In this document: positions 34,405 to 39,923 of the stretch, one piece after another
How the letters are laid out: the number at the start of each line of letters is the position of its first letter
Numbering within the stretch: the first letter of the stretch is position 1
Assembly: GCA_944383305.1 (NCBI GenBank)
Contig: CALWOZ010000024.1
Coordinates: 1-39,923, forward strand
Direction: 5' to 3'
Length of the DNA: 39,923 nt
From: an uncultured Clostridia bacterium
Lineage (GTDB): Bacteria > Bacillota > Clostridia > Lachnospirales > CAG-274
The notes under the pieces: model-generated
Database searches by the model: none
Told to the model about the DNA's origin: nothing
Seen by the model: the letters and a program-made list of their open reading frames with translations, nothing else
Program-made: the position numbers and the translations under genes

Positions 34405-35505
34405 ATGATTATAAAAAATGGTTTAGTTTTTAATGAAAATTGTACTTTTGAAAAAAAAGATATCTATATAGAAAACGGTATAATCGTTTCTTCTTTAGAC
34501 CAAGTTACTGATAATGAAGAAATAGATGCTAATGAAAACTATGTTATACCAGGACTTATAGATACACATATACACGGTGCCACTGGTCACGATTTTTGTG
34601 ATAAAGACATAAAAGGACTTATATCTATTGCTAAATATTTAAAAAGTCAAGGTATAACTGCTTTTTGTCCTACATCTATGACATTAAAAAAAGACCTCTT
34701 AAAAGAAATATTTAACACAGCTACTGCTGACTTACCTAAAGATTGTGCTAATATTGTTGGTATACATATGGAAGGTCCCTTTTTATCTCCAGAAAAAAAG
34801 GGAGCGCAAGATTCTAAGTTTATAGTAAATCCTGAAATAACTATGTTTAAAGAGCTTAATCAAGCTTGTAATAATATGATTAAAATAATTACTATGGCAC
34901 CAGAATGTGAAGGTGGCTTAGAATTTATTAAAGAAATGTCTAAAACTGTTAGTATTTCTATTGGTCATACTACTGCTAACTATGATATAGCTAAACAAGC
35001 TTTTGATTTTGGAGCTTCAAGAGCTACTCATTTATTTAATGCTATGCCTGCTTTTAATCATAGAGATCCAGCTGTTGTTGGTGCTGCATTGGATAATGAA
35101 AATACATTTGTTGAACTTATATGTGATGGTATACATATACATCCTAGTGTGATTAGGGCTACATTTAAAATGTTTGGTGATGATAGAGTAGTTTTAATAA
35201 GTGATGCTATGATGGCAACTGGTATGGAAAATGGTACTTATCAACTTGGTGGTCAAAAAGTTACTATGAAAGATAAAAAAGCCGTTTTAGATGATGGAAC
35301 CATTGCTGGTTCTGCCACAAATCTTTTTGACTGTATGAGAAAGGCTGTATCTTTTGGTATACCTTTAGAATCTGCTATTAAAGCTTGTACTAAAGTACCT
35401 GCTATTAGTATAAATATTTTTGATAAAATGGGAAGTATAACTCCTGGTAAAATGGCAAATCTTGTTATTATGGATAAAGATTTAAACATTAAACAAATAA
35501 TTTAA
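34405..35505 (+). CDS. nagA: N-acetylglucosamine-6-phosphate deacetylase
   Basis: 366 residues, amidohydrolase fold. PGLIDTHIHGATGHDF (metal-binding His55 and His57), GIHMEGPFLSPEKKGAQ with the metal-binding Glu, SIGHTTANYD, ATHLFNAMPAFNHRDPAVVG, and ISDAMMATGM with the catalytic Asp. It removes acetate from GlcNAc-6-P, feeding NagB. AGAAAGAAGGT precedes ATG. The operon ends at a strong bidirectional terminator at 35511. Confidence 0.96.
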   Translation: MIIKNGLVFNENCTFEKKDIYIENGIIVSSLDQVTDNEEIDANENYVIPGLIDTHIHGATGHDFCDKDIKGLISIAKYLKSQGITAFCPTSMTLKKDLLKEIFNTATADLPKDCANIVGIHMEGPFLSPEKKGAQDSKFIVNPEITMFKELNQACNNMIKIITMAPECEGGLEFIKEMSKTVSISIGHTTANYDIAKQAFDFGASRATHLFNAMPAFNHRDPAVVGAALDNENTFVELICDGIHIHPSVIRATFKMFGDDRVVLISDAMMATGMENGTYQLGGQKVTMKDKKAVLDDGTIAGSATNLFDCMRKAVSFGIPLESAIKACTKVPAISINIFDKMGSITPGKMANLVIMDKDLNIKQII

Positions 35506-35510
35506 TTTTA

Positions 35511-35543
35511 AAAAAGGCTATATAAATTAAATATAGCCTTTTT
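35511..35543. terminator. bidirectional terminator between nagA and the CotS-like gene
   Basis: 13-base perfect stem AAAAAGGCTATAT/ATATAGCCTTTTT with 7-base loop between convergent genes. Confidence 0.9.
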
Positions 35544-35590
35544 GACATATTAATTTAGACTATTTACATATTTATAGTAAAAAGCCTAAA

Positions 35591-36571
35591 TTAATACTTT
35601 ATCTTTGATATATAATTTTCTTGAAAATCTTTTAGCTGTAATATATTTTCTAAATCACTTGATATAGATATTGGAGTAAATGTTCGCTTCCTTTCAAAAA
35701 AACTTTTACAAGTATCTATATATCTATTAGGAAATTTAATAAGTGCATATAAAATAGGTAAAATATTACCGTCTATATAGTTTATTTTTGAATATGTAAT
35801 TAAAATTTCTTCTAACATTAAATAGTCTTCTGTATGCTTTTTTATATACCTAATAATAAAACTTGCCAAATCATATATAAAATGATCTATTGTTATATTT
35901 TCAAACTGAGTTAAGTATACCTTTTCACCTATTAAAATATTTTCTTCTTTAATTTTGTTATGACATATCATTATGTTCTTTTTAGCTCTTTTGTTTAAAT
36001 CTTCACACTTGTATTTATCTAATATTTCTAGTGATTGTACTCCGTTTTTATAAAAGTAGTCAAAAGTTTTTATAAATGCCAATTCAAAATCAGAAAGATT
36101 TTTTTGTTTAGATACCTGTTTTTTCATTTTTTTTAAGTTATCTATTTTTTTATTAAATAATTCTTTTATGTCAAATATCTCTATATTATTAGTATTTATT
36201 TGTTCATTGTTACCTTGTGATAATTTGTGAAATTTAGCTAATAACTCTATTGTTTTTTTAGTATGATTTTTATTTGATAAATCACATTCTTCTAAATCTA
36301 TATAATCTGTCATAATATATACAATATCTTCATTTATTACATATGGTAGATTTTCATCTGAAGTATAATAATAATCTAATTGATTAAAACCCTGTTTTAT
36401 AAGATGCTGTTTTATATTATGCACAAATAATATTTTTTCTGGCGTATGATTTACAGGTCTTATTACTTTAATACCCTTGTCTGTGTCACATATATACATA
36501 TATTTTTTTCTACGAATATATTTTGGTTTAAAATTAAACTTTTTTACAAGAGTAGAAGTAAATTCGTCCAT
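35591..36571 (-). CDS. CotS-family spore coat / kinase-like protein
   Basis: 326 residues from ATG 36571, which has AAAGGAGGTG upstream; an ATG 45 bases earlier lacks this. The order of segments follows the CotS/YutH phosphotransferase-like family: N-lobe with YMYICDTDKGIKVIRPV, VYIMTDYIDLEECDL, LAKFHKLSQG, a central Lys-rich stretch, and a C-lobe with MICHNKIKEENILI then FIIRYIKKHTEDYLMLEEIL. The catalytic-loop Asp of active kinases is not visible (HNKIKEEN instead of HGDxxxxN), so it may be a pseudokinase of the spore coat. It stands alone. Confidence 0.75.
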   Translation of the reverse strand: MDEFTSTLVKKFNFKPKYIRRKKYMYICDTDKGIKVIRPVNHTPEKILFVHNIKQHLIKQGFNQLDYYYTSDENLPYVINEDIVYIMTDYIDLEECDLSNKNHTKKTIELLAKFHKLSQGNNEQINTNNIEIFDIKELFNKKIDNLKKMKKQVSKQKNLSDFELAFIKTFDYFYKNGVQSLEILDKYKCEDLNKRAKKNIMICHNKIKEENILIGEKVYLTQFENITIDHFIYDLASFIIRYIKKHTEDYLMLEEILITYSKINYIDGNILPILYALIKFPNRYIDTCKSFFERKRTFTPISISSDLENILQLKDFQENYISKIKY

Positions 36572-36754
36572 AACTACACCTCCTTTAATATTTTTATCAT
36601 ACTCTATAATATTCACTAATTTATGAAAATATGATATATATTAAAAATATATAAAGGATACTATTTTAAAATAACTATTCATATTATTTTCTTTAATAAA
36701 ATATTTAATTTTTATCTTTAACAGTAAAATCATAGCTTATTATATTAATAAAAA

Positions 36755-36811
36755 TAGGTTCTTATATATTTAATTAAAAATAACTTTTTAACTTTAATAT
36801 ATAAGAACCTA
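36755..36811 (-). terminator. terminator of trxA
   Basis: 16-base perfect stem TAGGTTCTTATATATT/AATATATAAGAACCTA, 25-base loop, then a T-rich run on the minus strand (TTTTTATT). It starts 16 bases past the trxA stop. Confidence 0.7.
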
Positions 36812-36826
36812 AATTATTAATAAAAA

Positions 36827-37147
36827 CTATGCTAAAGAATTTAATTTTGCTATTATATCTTCTTTTTCTGCCATTCCAACAATTCTATCTACTTCTTTAC
36901 CATCTTTAAAAAATACAAGAGTTGGTAATAATTTGATAGAATACTCTACACAAAGTTCGCCAAGTTGGTCGCTGTCTACTTTAGCTACAACTGCTTTACC
37001 TTCCATTTCACTAGATATCTCGTCTATAACTGGACTTAACATTTTGCAAGGTCCACACCAAGTTGCAAAGAAATCAACCATAGCTGGAAGATTTGTATTT
37101 AATATATCATTTTCAAATTCTGATTTACTACTTAATATTTTAGCCAT
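36827..37147 (-). CDS. trxA: thioredoxin
   Basis: 106 residues from ATG 37147, preceded by GGAGGT; an earlier in-frame ATG overlaps that site. Active site WCGPCK with Cys31 and Cys34; DFFATWCGPC context; cis-Pro in KLLPTLVFFKDG; DSDQLGELCVEYSIK. Cytoplasmic thiol-disulfide reductase. It has its own promoter (37209-37237) and terminator, and lies between murI and the CotS-like gene. An additional Cys occurs at about position 68 (ELCVEYS). Confidence 0.96.
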   Translation of the reverse strand: MAKILSSKSEFENDILNTNLPAMVDFFATWCGPCKMLSPVIDEISSEMEGKAVVAKVDSDQLGELCVEYSIKLLPTLVFFKDGKEVDRIVGMAEKEDIIAKLNSLA

Positions 37148-37208
37148 AATTATAACCTCCATATATTGTTTTATTTCATTTAAGTTTAATATTTGTTCTT
37201 GTACAATA

Positions 37209-37237
37209 AATTATACTATAAAGTATTTACTTTTTCA
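37209..37237 (-). promoter_or_regulatory. promoter of trxA
   Basis: Minus-strand TTGAAA (37237-37232), 17-base spacer, perfect TATAAT (37214-37209). Confidence 0.7.
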
Positions 37238-37256
37238 ACAAATATTTAATTAATTC

Positions 37257-38066
37257 TTAGTATTTTTCTATATTTACTTTTTCTGCTGTATGAATTTCTT
37301 TTAACACTAACGAACATATAAAGTCAAATTTATCATTTTTATCACTAACATAAAATTTATGTTTACCACCTTTATTATTAGCCATATAATTTTTTTCTAA
37401 ATATTCTTTCATTTTTAAGGCTGTTTCAAAGGCAGGGTCTACTATGTTTACATTTTGTCCCACAACTTTTTTAATACTATTTTTTAATAATGGATAATGA
37501 GTACAACCTAATATAAGTGAATCTATATCTTTTTTAAAAAAATCTTTTAAATACATTTTTACAATGTCTAGTGTAATATTTTCTTCTAAAAATCCCTCTT
37601 CGGCAAGAGGCACAAATAAAGGACAAGCCTTTGAATATACTTGACAATCTAATAATTTTTCTTTTATTTTCTTTTCATATTTTCCACTTTTTATAGTTGC
37701 TTCAGTTCCTATAACACCTATTTTTCTATTATTTGTAGACTTTATAGCCGAGCTAACCCCTGGTTCTAAAACTTCTATTATTGGTATATTAGGAAACTGT
37801 TTTTGTAAATCTTCATAACAATTTGAACTTACTGTATTACAGGCAATAATAATAGCTTTAACATTTTTTTCTTTTAAAAATTTTATAATTTGACAAGAAA
37901 ATTTATATACTAATTCTTTAGATTTTGAACCATATGGAACTCTAGCTGTATCTCCAAAATATATTATGTCTTCTTTAGGTAATACATTTATAACTTCTTT
38001 TACAACTGTAAGTCCTCCCACGCCAGAATCAAATATACCTATTGGTCTTTCATCAATGTTATTCAT
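37257..38066 (-). CDS. murI: glutamate racemase
   Basis: 269 residues. RPIGIFDSGVGGLTVVKEV, GDTARVPYGSKS, catalytic Cys76 in IIIACNTVSS and catalytic Cys188 in LILGCTHYPLL. Makes D-glutamate for peptidoglycan in the cytoplasm. Five bases separate it from ddl upstream, and its ribosome site GGAG lies within the last codons of ddl (an out-of-frame ATG four bases before its own start), so translation is coupled. The two make D-amino-acid precursors of the wall together. Confidence 0.97.
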   Translation of the reverse strand: MNNIDERPIGIFDSGVGGLTVVKEVINVLPKEDIIYFGDTARVPYGSKSKELVYKFSCQIIKFLKEKNVKAIIIACNTVSSNCYEDLQKQFPNIPIIEVLEPGVSSAIKSTNNRKIGVIGTEATIKSGKYEKKIKEKLLDCQVYSKACPLFVPLAEEGFLEENITLDIVKMYLKDFFKKDIDSLILGCTHYPLLKNSIKKVVGQNVNIVDPAFETALKMKEYLEKNYMANNKGGKHKFYVSDKNDKFDFICSLVLKEIHTAEKVNIEKY

Positions 38067-38071
38067 ACATT

Positions 38072-39148
38072 TTACTCCATATTTTTATTTTTAAATTCTT
38101 CAAAAGCTAAATCTATAAGCTCATCTAAAAGATTTGATAAATTTAAACCTTTATGACTCCATAACATATGATACATACTTATTGGTGTAAATCCTGGAAA
38201 TGTATTTATCTCATTAAATATAACCTTGTTGGTATTTTCTTGTATAAAGAAATCTACTCTAGATAAACCTCTTCCATCTAATGCTTTAAATATTTTTACT
38301 GCTTTTTCTCTTATTTCCTCTGATATATCCTCAGGAATATTAGCTGGTATAACTGTTTTAGACTCTTTATTATTATATTTAGCATCAAAATCATAAAAGT
38401 CTGCTGCTGATAAAACCTCTCCAACATTTGTAGCCTTAACCTCATAATTACCTAAGACAGCACATTCTACTTCTCTTCCATTTATGTTTTCTTCTATAAT
38501 AACTTTTACGTCATATAAAAAGGCATTATTAATTGCCTCTATAAGCTGTTGTCTATTACTTGCTTTTGATACACCTTTAGATGAACCAGCATTAACTGGC
38601 TTTACAAAACAAGGATATCCTAATTCTTTTTCTATATTATCGCATATTTCATTTATATTATCTAGTTGATACTTATATACTGCTTTATATTTTGCTTGTT
38701 CTATACCAATGCTACTTGCAATAATTTTAGTATAAAGTTTATCCATAGATACAGCAGATGATAAAACACCACAACCTACATATGGTATTTTAGCAAGTTC
38801 TAAAAGTCCTTGAATTGTACCATCTTCACCCCATTTACCGTGTAAAACTGGTATTACAACGTCTATTGGCATCATTCTTATTTTATTACCAATAATTCTT
38901 ATTATTCCTTTATGAGACGTGTCTGGACTTATAATTGCATTGGTAGCATATATTTCCCATTCTGTGTTACAAATATTTTCAATGGAACCATCATATATTT
39001 TCCACTGTCCGTCTTTAGATATATATATAGGAATAATGGAATATTTATCTTTTGATAAATTAGATATTATTGTAGATGCAGATATTTTAGATATTTCGTG
39101 CTCAGAAGATTGTCCTCCAAATAATACTGCTACAACTTTTTTAGTCAT
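38072..39148 (-). CDS. ddl: D-alanine-D-alanine ligase
   Basis: 358 residues, ATP-grasp. VAVLFGGQSSEHEISKISA at the N-terminus; VLHGKWGEDGTIQGLLELA; PYVGCGVLSSAVSMDK; CFVKPVNAGSSKGVSKA; ADFYDFDAKY; RVDFFIQ and NEINTFPGFTPISMYHML. The YxxFDxKY/omega-loop form (ADFYDFDAKY) fits D-Ala-D-Ala or related ligases. The active-site loop does not settle D-Ala versus D-Ser or D-lactate specificity for certain, but nothing suggests vancomycin-resistance-type ligase context. GAGGG precedes ATG. Cotranscribed with murI. Confidence 0.95.
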   Translation of the reverse strand: MTKKVVAVLFGGQSSEHEISKISASTIISNLSKDKYSIIPIYISKDGQWKIYDGSIENICNTEWEIYATNAIISPDTSHKGIIRIIGNKIRMMPIDVVIPVLHGKWGEDGTIQGLLELAKIPYVGCGVLSSAVSMDKLYTKIIASSIGIEQAKYKAVYKYQLDNINEICDNIEKELGYPCFVKPVNAGSSKGVSKASNRQQLIEAINNAFLYDVKVIIEENINGREVECAVLGNYEVKATNVGEVLSAADFYDFDAKYNNKESKTVIPANIPEDISEEIREKAVKIFKALDGRGLSRVDFFIQENTNKVIFNEINTFPGFTPISMYHMLWSHKGLNLSNLLDELIDLAFEEFKNKNME

Positions 39149-39236
39149 ATTTATCCCTCATTTCTGTATTTTATTATTAAATATTTTATTATATGCAAAA
39201 TTTATATTATTGTTTTTTGTCCTAATAACTATGTAT

Positions 39237-39283
39237 AAATTAATATTATTATAAATTAATATTATTATAAACTAATATTAATA
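39237..39283. repeat. short tandem repeat, 16-base unit
   Basis: AAATTAATATTATTAT occurs twice exactly (39237-39252, 39253-39268), then once degenerate. It lies between ddl and the tRNA cluster terminator. Confidence 0.75.
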
Positions 39284-39291
39284 AAAATGCA

Positions 39292-39323
39292 AAGAAAAAT
39301 CAGATATATTACTATATCTGATT
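39292..39323 (-). terminator. terminator of the rRNA/tRNA cluster
   Basis: Stem AATCAGATATA/TATATCTGATT with a short loop, then TTTCTTT on the minus strand; eight bases past tRNA-Lys. Confidence 0.85.
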
Positions 39324-39330
39324 AAAATTA

Positions 39331-39403
39331 TGAGTCACCCGGGGTTCGAACCCGGGACACCTGGATTAAAAGTCCAGTGCTCTACCAACTGAGCTAGTGA
39401 CCC
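39331..39403 (-). tRNA. tRNA-Lys (anticodon TTT)
   Basis: 73 nt. Acceptor GGGTCAC/GTGACTC, D-loop AGCTCAGTTGGTAGAGC, anticodon loop CTTTTAA, T-arm CCGGG-TTCGAAC-CCCGG, discriminator A. CCA is not encoded. Last gene of the cluster. Confidence 0.97.
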
Positions 39404-39419
39404 TCAATATAATACTTAG

Positions 39420-39494
39420 GGTGGATAACGGGATTCGAACCCGTGACCTCCAGAGCCACAATCTGGCGCGCTAACCAACTGCGCCATACCCACC
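39420..39494 (-). tRNA. tRNA-His (anticodon GTG)
   Basis: Acceptor GTGGGTA/TATCCAC with the extra 5' G(-1) encoded at 39494 opposite C73 at 39420, a histidine-tRNA hallmark. Anticodon loop TTGTGGC. No encoded CCA. Confidence 0.97.
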
Positions 39495-39508
39495 ATATGT
39501 TAGCAAGA

Positions 39509-39582
<74 letters not shown>

Positions 39583-39631
39583 ATAATATCAATTTTATTA
39601 TAAATAAAATATGATAATTTTAAAATAAAAA

Positions 39632-39706
39632 TCGGGGTGACAGGATTCGAACCTGCGACCTCCTGATCCCAAATCAGGCGCGCTAGCCAAGCTACGCTAC
39701 ACCCCG
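39632..39706 (-). tRNA. tRNA-Pro (anticodon TGG)
   Basis: Acceptor CGGGGTG/CACCCCG, anticodon loop TTTGGGA, T-loop TTCGAAT, discriminator A. Directly downstream of 5S rRNA. Confidence 0.97.
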
Positions 39707-39711
39707 TTAAA

Positions 39712-39828
39712 TCTGGCAACCACTTACTTTCCCAGGCAGTCCCCCGCCAAGTATCATCAGCCGTTTAGGTCTTAACCTTCGTGTTCGGTATGGGAACGGG
39801 TGTTTCCCCTAAACGCATCGTCACCAGA
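39712..39828 (-). rRNA. rrf: 5S ribosomal RNA
   Basis: About 117 nt. Paired ends TCTGG/CCAGA, conserved CCCGTTCCCATACCGAACAC in loop B/C, and GGGACTGCCTGGGA near the 3' end. It sits between tRNA-Glu and tRNA-Pro, so 16S/23S genes are expected beyond the right edge or elsewhere. Confidence 0.96.
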
Positions 39829-39855
39829 AATTTTTTATTTATTAATATAAATAAC

Positions 39856-39923
39856 TGACCCGTAGGGGAATCGAACCCCTGTTTTAGCCGTGAAAGGGCC
39901 ACGTCTTAACCGCTTGACCAACG
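39856..39923 (-). tRNA. tRNA-Glu (anticodon TTC), 5' end beyond window
   Basis: The first few acceptor bases are cut off by the window edge. D-arm GGTCAAGCGGTTAAGAC, anticodon loop CTTTCAC, T-arm AGGGG-TTCGATT-CCCCT, 3' strand ACGGGTC plus A. Confidence 0.93.

Overview
The window is very AT-rich and every clear gene looks like those of an anaerobic, endospore-forming member of the Clostridia. It has sporulation genes (YtaF, YunB, a BofC-domain protein, a CotS-like kinase), formate-tetrahydrofolate ligase, class A PBP, MurI and Ddl. A giant BspA-type surface leucine-rich-repeat protein suggests a gut or host-associated Lachnospirales-like organism. This placement is inference; nothing here fixes a species. 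Most genes lie on the minus strand, co-directional with an rRNA/tRNA cluster at the right edge.

Layout. 1-3070: 3'-truncated BspA-like protein with about 27 LRR_5 repeats. It is preceded by a strong promoter, a 32-codon leader ORF holding a run of nine G, and a weak attenuator-like hairpin. 3068-14572: minus-strand cell-surface polysaccharide cluster (YitT, TagA/WecG transferase, secreted protein, CsaB pyruvyltransferase, O-antigen ligase-like protein, small membrane protein, DUF4330, two GT4 glycosyltransferases, WecC-type dehydrogenase, flippase). It probably makes a pyruvylated, ManNAc-containing secondary wall polymer used to anchor surface proteins. 14885-21428: peptidase E, a DUF4914/PEPCK-like P-loop protein, a candidate C-rich small RNA, a BofC-domain protein and a Ca2+-type P-ATPase. 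21674-27432: YtaF, a TPR protein, PBP1A, YunB and YajC. 27815-31580: orphan small proteins and a tandem 1350-bp duplication of a two-gene unit. 31721-39148: fhs, nagB-nagA, CotS-like, trxA, murI and ddl. 39331-39923: tRNA-Lys, His, Arg, Pro, 5S rRNA and partial tRNA-Glu, all minus strand.

Most interesting signals: (a) the G9 leader ORF and hairpin before the surface protein, a candidate phase-variable attenuation switch; (b) two candidate small RNAs with exposed CCCCC segments; (c) a dispersed intergenic element with an AATAATAGGAATAG-like box and short hairpins whose stem bases change in compensating pairs; (d) the duplicated unit in which a secreted 140-residue ORF is followed, in the same frame and with no spacer, across a single TAG by a 227-residue ORF, with near-identical first genes but block-diverged second genes and a palindrome over the promoter.
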